This document shows positions 44,230 to 54,455 of a stretch of 64,000 nt of DNA, piece by piece. Position 1 is the stretch's first letter. Each line of letters starts with the position of its first letter. This DNA is from Craterostigma plantagineum. Lineage: Eukaryota; Streptophyta; Magnoliopsida; Lamiales; Linderniaceae. The notes below the pieces were generated by a model. The model was not told the origin of the DNA and ran no database searches. It was given only the letters and a program-made list of their open reading frames with translations. The position numbers and the translations under genes were made by a program. Location: assembly GCA_027422505.1 (NCBI GenBank), contig JAPQWV010000728.1, positions 124,001 to 188,000 on the forward strand. Direction: 5' to 3'.

Positions 44230-46065
44230 CGATAAGACATAAACTTAATTCGTCACACCCATACGAGCAACATGCCCATGAATTATAGCGGGCGCTAACG
44301 CTTTAGTAAGTGGATCTGCAATCATAAAATCTGTTCCTATATGCTCAATGATTATATATCCACTCTGAACTCGTTCTTTCACAACCAGGAACTTAATGTC
44401 TATGTGCTTAGACCTGGAAGAGCTCCTGTTGTTATTGGAATACAGGACCGCCGAATTGTTGTCACAGAATAGCTTTATTGGTCGTTCAACAGAATTGACA
44501 ACTTTGAGTCATGTCACTAAGTTGCGCAGCCAAACAGCCTGGTTGGAGGCCTCGTAGCAAGCTACAAATTCTGCCTCCATCGTAGATGAAGCGATAAGTG
44601 TCTGTTTGACACTTTTCCACGAAATCGCTCCCCCAGCCAGCATAAAAACGTAACCAGATGTCGATTTGCGGCTGTCCAGGCATCCGGCGAAATCAGAGTC
44701 ACAATACCCAATGATCTCCAAATACTCTGACTTTCTGTATGTGAACATATAATCCTTCGTCTTTTGAAGATATCGAAAGACCCTTTTGGCTGCTACCCAA
44801 TGTTCTCTACCCGGATTGCTTTGGTATCGACCAAGCATTCCTACGATGAACGCCAAATCAGGTCTGGTGCAAACCTGTGCGTACATTAAACTTCTTACTG
44901 CCGACGCATATGGTATATCCTTCATGTGCTTGGATTCCAAAATATTATCCGGACACTGTTTGAGGCTGAACTTATCACCTTTTGAGACTGGAGTGTCATG
45001 TGGACGACAATTTTCCATGCTAAACCTTTGCAGTACCTTTTCGATGTAGCTCTTTTGTGATAACCCAAGAGTTCCCCGTGAGCGATCACGGTGAATCTGG
45101 ATCCCTAATACAAAAGAAGCTTCCCCAAGATCTTTCATGTCAAAATGACCCGAAAGAAATCTCTTGGTGTCCCGAAGTAAATTAACATCGCTGCTAGCTA
45201 GTAAAATGTCGTCTACGTATAAGACCAAAAAGATAAACCTGCTCCCACTGAATTTGTGATACACACAGTCCTCAACAGAGTTAGCCTCAAAACCGAACGA
45301 GGTGATAGTCTGATGAAACTTTTGGTACCACTGGCGAGAAGCCTGCTTGAGTCCGTAGATGGATTTCTTTAGTTTACAGACCAGTGGGCTAGATTTGTCC
45401 GAAGCTAAGCCCTCTGGCTGCAACATATATATAGTTTCCTCGAGATCTCCATTGAGGAAAGCTGTCTTTACGTCCATTTGATGCAACTCAAGGTCAAAAT
45501 GTGCCACAAGCGCCATAATAATTCTAAAAGAGTCTTTCGATGAAACTGGAGAGAAAGTCTCTTTATAATCTATGCCTTCCCTCTGAGTAAATCCTTTCGC
45601 GACAAGACGAGCTTTATATCTCTCAATGTTACCCAGTGAATCCCGTTTGGTTTTAAATACCCATTTGCAACCAATCGGTTTCACGCCTTCAGGTAACGAG
45701 ACGAGATCCCAAACGTCGTTGTCCTTCATGGATTGGATTTCCTCCTTTATGGCATTGGTCCATTCGCGAGCCTTAGAGCTTTCCATTGCATCTTGATAAG
45801 TGATGGGATCATCTCCCACTAAATCAATGGTATCCTCATGCTCGTGAAGAAATACAACGTAATCATCCGGAATTGCATTTCTCCTTTCTCGCGTTGACCG
45901 CCGTAGAGGCGCTGGTTCCATCTGAGGTTCATGAGTTTGTACTTGATGATCAGCTTCAGCTTCACCTTCATAAGGCTGATCGTGATGAACAGCTACAGGT
46001 GAAGTATGCTGATCCATTGAAGGAACGATTTCATCTTCGTCCATATCTCGAGGTTGGATAACCAT
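44230..46065 (-). CDS. Copia-C pol 3' part: reverse transcriptase and RNase H
   Basis: The frame 46065-44509 gives 518 residues. A linker region comes first (RRSTRERRNAIPDDY), then reverse transcriptase from about residue 85 (WTNAIKEEIQSM, GCKWVFKTKRD, QMDVKTAFLNGDLEE). Catalytic YVDD follows at about 280 (LYVDDILLASSD), then RNase H (YCDSDFAGCLDSRKSTSGY, SSTMEAEFVACYEAS). A TGA at 44509-44511 interrupts RNase H; in the same frame the rest (IKLFCDNNSAVLYSNNN, RSKHIDIKFLVVKE, DPLTKAL) runs to about 44230. The ATG at 46065 is internal: the frame is cut from upstream pol by the 844-bp duplication. Family function is reverse transcription of the element's RNA; this copy cannot make an intact enzyme. 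Confidence 0.9.
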
Positions 46066-47048
46066 AGGGACAAAAACTTCGTCCTGGCCGACCTGAGCTG
46101 TATGAAGAGGAATTTCTGAACCCTCTTCCTCGAATAGAAAATCGTTTTGATTATCCTTATCCTCCCCAAACTCAAGATCCTCAAAGAACCTGGCATTTCC
46201 TGACGGATTTCTTTAGTTTACAGACCAGTGGGCTAGATTTGTCCGAAGCTAAGCCCTCTGGCTGCAACATATATATAGTTTCCTCGAGATCTCCATTGAG
46301 GAAAGCTGTCTTTACGTCCATTTGATGCAACTCAAGGTCAAAATGTGCCACAAGCGCCATAATAATTCTAAAAGAGTCTTTCGATGAAACTGGAGAGAAA
46401 GTCTCTTTATAATCTATGCCTTCCCTCTGAGTAAATCCTTTCGCGACAAGACGAGCTTTATATCTCTCAATGTTACCCAGTGAATCCCGTTTGGTTTTAA
46501 ATACCCATTTGCAACCAATCGGTTTCACGCCTTCAGGTAACGAGACGAGATCCCAAACGTCGTTGTCCTTCATGGATTGGATTTCCTCCTTTATGGCATT
46601 GGTCCATTCGCGAGCCTTAGAGCTTTCCATTGCATCTTGATAAGTGATGGGATCATCTCCCACTAAATCAATGGTATCCTCATGCTCGTGAAGAAATACA
46701 ACGTAATCATCCGGAATTGCATTTCTCCTTTCTCGCGTTGACCGCCGTAGAGGCGCTGGTTCCATCTGAGGTTCATGAGTTTGTACTTGATGATCAGCTT
46801 CAGCTTCACCTTCATAAGGCTGATCGTGATGAACAGCTACAGGTGAAGTATGCTGATCCATTGAAGGAACGATTTCATCTTCGTCCATATCTCGAGGTTG
46901 GATAACCATAGGGACAAAAACTTCGTCCTGGCCGACCTGAGCTGTATGAAGAGGAATTTCTGAACCCTCTTCCTCGAATAGAAAATTGTTTTGATTATCC
47001 TTATCCTCCCCAAACTCAAGATCCTCAAAGAACCTGGCATTTCCTGTC
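45361..47048 (-). repeat. 844-bp tandem duplication in Copia-C pol
   Basis: Units 45361-46204 and 46205-47048 are nearly identical; one difference was seen (C at about 46143, T at about 46987). Each spans the integrase-RT linker and the reverse transcriptase N-terminus. Because 844 is not a multiple of three, the frame shifts at the junction. A few bases of shared sequence lie at the ends. Confidence 0.92.
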
Positions 47049-48601
47049 TCGAAAAATGTTCTTGATGTGGGATCATAAAATTTATAGCCTCGTGATTTTT
47101 CCGGATAACCTACGAAGTAGCTACTAACAGTCCTTGAGTCCAATTTCTTCTCACCCGGCCTATAAGGCCGTGCCTCAGTAGGACATCCCCAAACTCGTAA
47201 ATGCCTAAGAACGGGCCTTTTACCCGTCCATAACTCGTAAGGGGTACTGTTCGTAGCTTTAGTAGGGACTCTATTAAGAATGTAGGCTGCGGTTCTTAAT
47301 GCGTCGCCCCAGAGAGAGTGAGGTAAAGTCGTACGAGCAATCATACTCCTCACCATATCCTGAAGGGTTCTGTTTCGTCTCTCAGCAACACCGTTCATAT
47401 TTGGACTTCCTGGCATGGTGTACTGAGGGACGATCCCACACTCCTCTAGAAACTTAGCAAACGGTCCTGGACGTTGTTCACCTGATCCGTCATACCTTCC
47501 GTAGTATTCTCCACCACGGTCGGATCTGACAGCCTTAATCGTTTTGCCGTGCCGATTTTCGACTTCGGCTTTAAACGCCTTAAAAACGTCAAGTGCTTCA
47601 GACTTCTCATGGATTAGGTACAAATACCCATAACGAGAGTAATCGTCAATGAACGTGATAAAGTAGCGTTGTCCATTCCAAGAAGCCGTAGGGAATGGAC
47701 CACACACATCCGTATGAATCAGTTCTAAGACTTCCTTAGCTCTCTCAGCATTTAATTTTCTTTTATTTGTTGTTTTACCCTTTATACACTCGATGCATAA
47801 ATGATCTCCAGATTTATCAAGTGTTTCCAGAATTCCATCAGACACAAGCTTATCAATTCTCCTTTCGGATATATGACCCAAACGCTTATGCCATAAACCA
47901 AAAGAATTCTCGGATGGTAACTTGCGCTTAATTCCTCTAGTTTCCACATTATGGGACTCTCCGTAGTTTACTGTATCAAGTAGATACAGATTATCATGTT
48001 CAGATAAGTTACTGGTTCCAATAGCCGAAGATTTAGAATAAATAACACACTTTCTGTTACCAAATGAACAAATATAACCTTCTTTGTCCAAAACAGAAAC
48101 TGAAATCAAATTCCGTCTAAATGACGGAACGACGAAAGTGTTATTCAGATCCAAAAAGAACCCAGAACTCAACAGTAATCTAAATGTCCCGACGCCTTGA
48201 ACTTCAACTGCTTCTCCAGCCCCCATATAGATGAATCTTTCGGCATCACTGGGCTTTCGGCAGTTTAGGCAGTCCTTCATAGACATACTTATATGAGTTG
48301 TAGCACCAGAATCAACCCACCAAGTATGTCTCTGTACGGAAATCAAATTGATTTCAGCGCTTACAAAAATCAAGTTTTTCTTTAGGCGCCAAGCATGATA
48401 TTTGGCACAATCCTTCTTTATATGAGAAGTTTTCTTGCAGAAGAAGCATTGAATTAATTTCTCTTTATGCTCTTTATCAGAGCCCTTAGGCTTCTTCTGT
48501 TTAATCGCAGTCTCCTTAGGTACTTTCCAAGCAGCAAAGTTCATTCCACTTAGTTTAGGAATGTTGTTCATGGCAGAGTTCGTAGTCGCAACACCGACCA
48601 T
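46181..48601 (-). CDS. Copia-C gag remnant, protease, integrase, RT start
   Basis: 806 residues. Residues 1-27 are the gag start (IPKLSGMNFAAWKV), joined directly to the post-capsid region, so the capsid core (normally some 200 residues) is missing. The zinc knuckle CFFCKKTSHIKKDC is at 52-65 and protease WVDSGATTH has its Asp at 97. GAG-pre-integrase (LWHKRLGHISERRI) and the CIECIKGK zinc module lie at about 235-280. The integrase core includes DVCGPFP, FIDDYSRYGY, RSDRGGEY and MNGVAERRNRTLQDMV. Then come the linker and reverse transcriptase N-terminus up to KLKKS, after which the duplication shifts the frame and a stop follows. Protease and integrase look intact. Confidence 0.92.
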   Translation of the reverse strand: MVGVATTNSAMNNIPKLSGMNFAAWKVPKETAIKQKKPKGSDKEHKEKLIQCFFCKKTSHIKKDCAKYHAWRLKKNLIFVSAEINLISVQRHTWWVDSGATTHISMSMKDCLNCRKPSDAERFIYMGAGEAVEVQGVGTFRLLLSSGFFLDLNNTFVVPSFRRNLISVSVLDKEGYICSFGNRKCVIYSKSSAIGTSNLSEHDNLYLLDTVNYGESHNVETRGIKRKLPSENSFGLWHKRLGHISERRIDKLVSDGILETLDKSGDHLCIECIKGKTTNKRKLNAERAKEVLELIHTDVCGPFPTASWNGQRYFITFIDDYSRYGYLYLIHEKSEALDVFKAFKAEVENRHGKTIKAVRSDRGGEYYGRYDGSGEQRPGPFAKFLEECGIVPQYTMPGSPNMNGVAERRNRTLQDMVRSMIARTTLPHSLWGDALRTAAYILNRVPTKATNSTPYELWTGKRPVLRHLRVWGCPTEARPYRPGEKKLDSRTVSSYFVGYPEKSRGYKFYDPTSRTFFETGNARFFEDLEFGEDKDNQNNFLFEEEGSEIPLHTAQVGQDEVFVPMVIQPRDMDEDEIVPSMDQHTSPVAVHHDQPYEGEAEADHQVQTHEPQMEPAPLRRSTRERRNAIPDDYVVFLHEHEDTIDLVGDDPITYQDAMESSKAREWTNAIKEEIQSMKDNDVWDLVSLPEGVKPIGCKWVFKTKRDSLGNIERYKARLVAKGFTQREGIDYKETFSPVSSKDSFRIIMALVAHFDLELHQMDVKTAFLNGDLEETIYMLQPEGLASDKSSPLVCKLKKSVRKCQVL

Positions 48602-50157
48602 CTCAGCTGAAAGAGAACAATGATTGAATTAACTCACAATTTTTAGCTTTAATAATGATTAAAAAATTAAATAATAACAATCCATCTTAAGCTTAGTCGT
48701 TGTGCAAAAGAGCCTAACGAAGGTTAGGTAGTCAATCCACGAGTGATCAAACTGGTGCAACGATCAAGCGTCTGTACCCTATTCCAGCCAAGTAGTCGCC
48801 TTCCGAAGGGCCGATCAACTACTCGCAATGGAAAGACCTTCAGGTACTTCAGCTTACCGTCACAGACGTACACAAGCCACTGCCAGATAATCGCCTTCCG
48901 AAGGGCCGGTCGAAATATCCGCATGCGTCATGTTACGCCACCGTCCCGACTATTAGATTTATAAAATCTCCACAGCAGAGGTCACGAAGGTGACTATACT
49001 GCTTCAATAAAATATCTCTAATAATCGATATGCTAAAATAAGCATCTTTATGCCGTTATTAAATTTAATAATCACTGTCTGTTAAAAGTCGCAATTTTTC
49101 CGAATACTTCTGACTTTAAAAGCACCCCGAATAGTCACGGAAAATAGCCAACTAATAACACATTTATTGGACCTAATAAAATTAAATTAGTCCAAATCTG
49201 AAGTGGGCCTAAAATTATTCTTAACTTGATGTGGTCTATTTATTAAAGTCTATGAAGCCCAAAAGAAAACTTAAATGGCCCACATATTCATATATATTAA
49301 TAACCTGATATGGCCCAAGTATGGCCTATTAACAAACCTAACTTACCCCTAGCGAAATATACCCACCAAATGAAAAGTAATGCACGAAGTCCTAGGCATC
49401 TAATAATTCATCAACGCACATGTATTTAGAAGTGCATTTTAAATAAACTAAAGTTGAACCATTAAATGACCCTAAGCCATCCCTGAAGAGATATGCACGG
49501 CAAATGCACCACAATGTAAAACAAACTAAAGTTGGCCCAATGAGCCCATTATAGAAACCCTAAGCTGCTCCTCCTTGCATTACAGAAAATAACAGCCGCA
49601 GAACAACTCTAGGCAGCCATGTGACGCTCATTAGCCACCAAGGCCGCCACACAACACAACACCCAACGGTCCCCTTTGTATGGCAGCCACCTAGTCGCTG
49701 CTGTGGAGCCGCACAGCCACAAGTCGAACAGCCGTCAACGCCTCAGCCCAACGGCCGCTTAATCGCAAAATCCGACGCAGCGCCCAACGGCGCTACTTGC
49801 GACGTCGTTGGAGCAGCACAACACATCGCCCAACGGCGCTGCTTATTCGCTCAGCAGCCGTCGCACAGCCCAGCGACACCCAACGGCACTGCAGCGCGGC
49901 ACCCGGCGTCCAAAACGCTGTCTTACACAGCTTTGCGGCCTTGTGGCCGCGCAGTGACCTGCAGCGCCCAACGGCGCTGCCCTTCAGCGGTTTTTGCAGC
50001 CCTAATCAGTGCCAAACGACCCCGATCTACAAATACCGAATGCGACGCCCAACGGCGCTGCGGTGAATCGGATCGCACCCGAGCAATTCTGTCCAACTTA
50101 GTCCACATAACTGCCTTACATTTGCTTCATAAAACCCTAATTAATCCAAATCAAGGA
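48602..50157 (-). other. Copia-C 5' leader with hairpin words
   Basis: No supported gene. Two copies of CGCCTTCCGAAGGGCCG lie about 100 bp apart (about 48797 and 48891). The GC-rich part 49640-50070 has at least seven CCCAACGG words, four of them inside perfect inverted repeats: 49779-49794 (AGCGCC/GGCGCT), 49827-49838, 49961-49980 (GCAGCGCC/GGCGCTGC) and 50046-50057, all with loop CAAC. The 198-codon frame at 49621-50217 is explained by these repeats. Confidence 0.75.
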
Positions 50158-50170
50158 GACTCTGATACCA
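50158..50170 (-). other. Copia-C primer binding site
   Basis: TGGTATCAGAGTC on the minus strand, two bases from the 5' LTR; initiator-Met type. Confidence 0.92.
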
Positions 50171-50172
50171 CT

Positions 50173-50709
50173 TGTTGGATCCGTAGCCGTATGGACCCGA
50201 ATAACTTTAAACCTTGATTGGATTAATTAAGACGTAAACTAAGTACAGCGGAATAGAAAACGTACCTGAGAATTCCATAGCGTTCTTGACGAGAACAGGG
50301 ATGTGGATCTTCCAAGTACGTGTACGCGAAACCTTTAGCTCGGGGAAGATGGGTACCCCAAATATCCTTAGACGGCAGTCGCTAGGGTTTTACGAGAGCG
50401 ACGACTGTGTGTTTCATTGTACAGCACTTAGGGACCACACCCATATTTATAGATGTCATAATGGGCTGGCCCGTTAGTAAGCCCATCAGATACTTACGTT
50501 CCAGCCCCCAGGAATTCTACACAATTATTAATTAACCCCACACATCTTATTTAATTGCGACAGACCCCCTTAAATTTAATTGATCACCGAATGGGTCCTT
50601 TAACTTAATTACAATATTTGGCATACGACTAATACCACAATACATGTACGTCTACATGTCCGAACGTTATTGTGCTTGGAATACGTAGTCGAATAGTCCC
50701 AACCTTACA
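50173..50709 (-). repeat. Copia-C 5' LTR
   Basis: 537 bp, seen as identical to the 3' LTR, followed by the second GTTCC target copy at 50710-50714. Confidence 0.95.
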
Positions 50710-50714
50710 GTTCC

Positions 50715-51246
50715 ATCAGACGCGGTTATTCTCTCACGAACCTGTGTATCTTCAGCATGGTCTCTCGATTGATTTCTTCTAATCTCTTCTCTATGTTCTT
50801 CCTGATGACGTTGAGCGTCCCGTCACAGAATTTGTGTGTCTCAGTCTTCAGCATCAACCTATTCTTCTTGGCAATTGGATTGTGGTAGGTGATTTCTAAG
50901 ACTGAGCTTATGTGCACGATATTGTTGGGAAGCCCATCGATCTCAGGTCCTTTGCTGAGCGGAGGAGTCATGTTGACCTTCTTCATATTCCTCTCCAGAG
51001 CCATCTGAAGGTCGTGTGCGGCATGGTACTTGACCTGGAGCATCATGAGCCGGTAGAGTCCCTCGAGTCCTTCCTTCTTTTCAATGCCTTGAGGATCCTT
51101 TTACTTCTCTACGTACAGCTGGTAGAGACAGTACACCTCGACAGGGAGATAAGGTAGGTCGGTCTCACTAGCTCTTCCCGAGTTCTGTCTATCCGCTCTA
51201 TTAACAAGAGACGTTGAGCAATCAACTCCGGAAGCCTTGGGGGTAT
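50715..51246 (-). pseudogene. U-family ORF, conserved middle part
   Basis: The best frame (51046-50726) reads MLQVKYHAAHDLQMALERNM, then MTPPLSKGPEIDGLPNN, then HKFCDGTLNVIRKNIEKRLEEI. The same protein is recoverable from the plus-strand copy at 55921-56057 plus 59966-60200, so it was a real coding region of the family. HKFCDGTL and the following Leu/Arg-rich part recall a C-terminal extra ORF found after pol in some plant Copia elements; the role is unknown. A stop and frameshift at 51100-51160 separate it from the upstream frame. Confidence 0.55.
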
Positions 51247-51259
51247 TTACTCATGATGT

Positions 51260-52075
51260 TCACCTTCCTAAATCGTCTTCTATCAAGACTAGGTCAACCG
51301 AAGCTCGTTGTAAGAAGTGTCGAACGTCCTTGAGTCTCTGTCTTTGAAGATCACCGGGCATACTGTGTGTCATCCGTTGCCTTTCGAAGATGTATTTGTC
51401 GGGGAACTCGTGTGGGTTGACTCCACTTCCTGATATTCCCCACTGGTCAGGAGCGGTCAAGCTGGGAGTGGCCTGAGTAGCTGTCAAGGCCACGAGCATT
51501 GCGGCACTTGCTTCTTCTTCCGGAAGCAAGGGGCCTGTGAAGGTTGTTGGTGGTGTGAGCGGAGGCGTCCTTAGGTTGAAGGTTGGTGGTTTGATTTGGG
51601 TCAGAGGTTGAAGGTTGGTGGTTGTTTGTGTAGTGTGTTGTGAGGTATCAGCGACTCCAGCGCTGTCTGCGTCGCGCCCGAACCTTGTCCTTGGCCACAC
51701 GAAGGATGTCCTAGGCCTTTTCTCCTCCTCATGAGAATTCTGATCGCCAGGGTCGTCATGTCGGCGTCTTGAGCGCGAGCTTTGGCCTCGGCAGGATTGA
51801 GTAGGAGGCTCAGGATGATCCATCAGACGTCTATAGAGTGATTCTTTCTGAGGCGTCCAGGTGGGAAGGCCTATGAGACGGGCGAGTAGAATATCATGGA
51901 GTTCGTTGATGGGTATGGTGTATGGGTTGATGGGGATTGATGAGTTTATGAGAGGGTCGGTGGGTGTGGGTTGTGGGGGTGACATGTTTATTTGTGATGA
52001 AGGGCTCTCTGAGACGGGTGCTTTCTGGGTGTCACAACGGGACGTCTCGATGACTGCCGGCACTCTCTCCATCAT
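51260..52075 (-). CDS. U-family hypothetical protein, Pro/Thr-rich
   Basis: 271 residues I do not recognise. The N-terminus is Pro/Ser/Thr-rich, followed by INELHDILLARLIGLPTWTP and ESLYRRLMDHPEPP. An Arg/Ser-rich basic patch lies at about 95-125, a Thr/Pro/Gln-rich stretch at 140-185, and a more ordered end (FPDKYIFERQRMTHSMPGDL, DVRHFLQRASVDLVLIEDDL). No enzyme motif or membrane segment is apparent. It is upstream of the HKFCDGTL region on the same strand and was perhaps once part of the same product. The composition suggests a gag-like or accessory element protein, but that is a guess. Confidence 0.4.
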   Translation of the reverse strand: MMERVPAVIETSRCDTQKAPVSESPSSQINMSPPQPTPTDPLINSSIPINPYTIPINELHDILLARLIGLPTWTPQKESLYRRLMDHPEPPTQSCRGQSSRSRRRHDDPGDQNSHEEEKRPRTSFVWPRTRFGRDADSAGVADTSQHTTQTTTNLQPLTQIKPPTFNLRTPPLTPPTTFTGPLLPEEEASAAMLVALTATQATPSLTAPDQWGISGSGVNPHEFPDKYIFERQRMTHSMPGDLQRQRLKDVRHFLQRASVDLVLIEDDLGR

Positions 52076-53145
52076 TTTGTCTGCAAGAGATTTGATGGCG
52101 ACAAGAGGGCTGCTTGGAACTGCGCTTCAGTCACAAACGGGACATAAGCCTTCGTAGATGATGTACCCGGACAACTGATGTGGCTTGTTGACAACCCTTG
52201 AGTGATAACCGTCTCAGTGGGTTCGCTAGTTATCACTTGAGGATGTGACGGATCGAGACTTCCACCCAATCCTCGATTTGAATCTAGAAGATTCGCATCT
52301 AAGGGTGTTGTTGCAAGTTCTGAGTGAACTTGCATATTAGACCTTATGAAGGTCATGGCCGGTAGTAGTCGGAATCTGAATCTAAGCTATGACTGTCATT
52401 GATGGATCGGATTGCGGCTCAAGATTGAGCGATGTAGGGTATGCAGCCTTTGGAGTGATAACCGACGTCGGGTCTTGACGTAGTCACAACAGTATCTAAG
52501 ACGGTCTCGTTCGATGTGATTTATCGTGTGGGAAGCCGTCTTATGAGATGAATTTCCTCATCTGACTCTTTGTCTAAAGGGGTAGCCGTATGAGGAGATG
52601 GATCACGTGCTGCCTCTTCATGGGCTTGTGCTGGAGTTGTGAGTCTCGAAGTGAGTTGGGCCCCTTTTCCGCCTCAAGCGGTGCTTCGTTGGTAGGAACC
52701 TCCTCAATTGGTTCCTCAAGCACTTCTACAATAACTGGGCCTTTTTCTTGGAGTGCTTGTTGCGGAGCCTCGAGTTCCAACTCTTGTGCCATTGTATCAA
52801 TTATCATGGCATCTGGATCAGAAAGTTGAGCTTATTGAATTGGAGGCTCCTGTTCAAGCTCCTGGGCCACTTGATCTATCAACGCGGCTCAGGGCTATGG
52901 TGTTGTTGTTAAGGGCTCACTGCAAAGTCTGTCGGGGGACCTCGAATCATTTGCTCCGTGATATGGTTTTCCTGACCGTACAGGCGATACGTGTCTTCCG
53001 TGGGGTCGGCGAGACAAAGCAGCTCGAACGGAATCGACATCGATGGCTGATCAAGATCCATGAGTCTGGGGTGGTGAAAGAATTTGCGTCGGGGTGGTTG
53101 GTAGTTCCCTCCTGGAGGTAGACGAGGGATGTTCTCGTGTGTCTT
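52076..53145 (-). pseudogene. U-family upstream coding remnants
   Basis: Short minus-strand frames of 94 residues (52356-52072, which overlaps the 271-residue ORF) and 77 residues (52807-52574, Glu/Pro-rich: QEKGPVIVEVLEEPIEEVP). They look like pieces of one low-complexity acidic protein and have no known homologue that I can name. The region ends at 53145, where a Tekay-type LTR start was inserted. Confidence 0.35.
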
Positions 53146-54455
53146 TGTAATACCCGTGAAATTAATACGGGATTAGTACATAATTGTTTTGCAATGTTCG
53201 GAAATTAGTGAAGACAATTTTCGGACGAAGCGGATTTTTCAGATGGAAGCCGAAAATATAAGTTTGGGCCGAGTGAATTAAATAAAAGCAAATGGACCGA
53301 AAATACTTAGGAAATCAAAGAAAGAAATAAAAAATAAAATAGGTAGAAAGCCCAAATAAATTAGTGAAATTGGAGTAATTAATTTATAATGAAAAGAGAC
53401 CAAAACAAAGCCCAAACATGTAAGTGTGCTTTGACCCAAAGAAATAGGATAAGTATGAAGTTACTTAACGCAAATGGTAAAACACGTTCGTATGATATCA
53501 CCCCTTGGTATTTAGGCTGAAAATAATTATTCATAACACAAGAAGAAACGTGAGAAGTAAGGACGGAGAAAACCAACGTGAAAAGAAGAAACGTAAGAAA
53601 GAAAGTACCGAACGAAGTGCGAAAGAAATAAGGCAGGTAATAATCCTAACCATGACTTGTAAACCTTAAATAAGCTCACGTGTTTAGTACCTCATATGGA
53701 TTGGTGGATTAAGCGAAAGTTAGTATATGGTAGGAAGTAAACAAAAGAGAAAGAAGACAACGATCCAAGCAGAGGAGGAGTTTGGGACGAGCTTAGACAG
53801 ATTTTCGAACCAGTAATTAATTCAACTCAGTTTGGAAGCTAGGTAGGCGGTTGATAACCCCTACAAACCCTTTTAAAGAGTATTATATTCCGTAGAAGTG
53901 TTAGAATTCGATTGGAAGGCCATTCGAATTCATATTTTTAAATTTTGTGATTTTTATAAATTTTCGTGGTGTGTTACTATGTGCTATGACGTGATTTGAA
54001 CTCAATATATGAGTTCTTGGGCTAGATGATTTAATTGATGAGTTTATGTGACGAAGAACTTGTTAAATTTCTAGAAAATTAGGGTTCACGTACTTCGCGA
54101 ATTAGGAGGTTGGCGAATCAAGTGATAATTTGTTTTGCGGGTTGCATTACTTCGCGAATTAGGTGTTAGGTAGTTCGCGGGTCGATTTTAAGCGCGCGGG
54201 CCTATTTTACTTTGCGAATCGTGAGAGAGAGAGAGAGAGAGAAAAGATTTTGCGGGCCATTCTTTAGTTCGCGAATTGGGGTAAACTAGGATTTTAAAAT
54301 AAGTAGAAAATGGTCGAATTGAAGTTCGGGTCGCGAAGTGTTTTCGCGGGCCCAAGCATTTTGCGAACTGTGTGAGTGAGTAAAGATGTCGCAGACCAGA
54401 ATTCGAGTTTCGCGGGCTGAAGCTGTTTCGCGAGTTGTGAGATAAGTCGCCAGAA
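53146..54455 (+). repeat. Gypsy-5 LTR fragment, Tekay-like
   Basis: Starts TGTAATACCCGTGAAATTAATACGG like the other LTRs here (only the first 10 bases are shared closely). It contains a Gypsy-5-specific array of TTCGCGAATT/TTCGCGGG/TTTGCGAA words (54090-54450) in place of the TCGACAT array, and a (GA)10 run at 54223-54242. It ends at about 54455 against CACTA sequence; the hairpin-cluster part of the LTR is not present. Confidence 0.65.
54223..54242. repeat. (GA)10 microsatellite
   Basis: An uninterrupted GA run inside the Gypsy-5 LTR array. Confidence 0.95.

Larger units (their letters stand above)
43281..50709 (-). mobile_element. Copia-C: very young, defective Copia element
   Basis: 7,429 bp with two 537-bp LTRs that look identical and a target duplication GTTCC (43276-43280 and 50710-50714). 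The internal order fits Copia: primer site, leader, gag remnant, protease, integrase, reverse transcriptase, RNase H. Defects: most of gag is deleted, an 844-bp tandem duplication breaks pol, and a nonsense codon precedes the end of RNase H. It is inserted in a U-family repeat. Confidence 0.95.

Noticed and set aside
49621..50217. 198-codon ORF as a protein gene
   Set aside because: It is made of the CCCAACGG hairpin repeats in the Copia-C leader, on the antisense strand of the element, with three frames open together because of GC content.
52753..53121. 122-codon plus-strand ORF as a gene
   Set aside because: It is opposite to the decayed U-family coding strand and has no recognisable motif.
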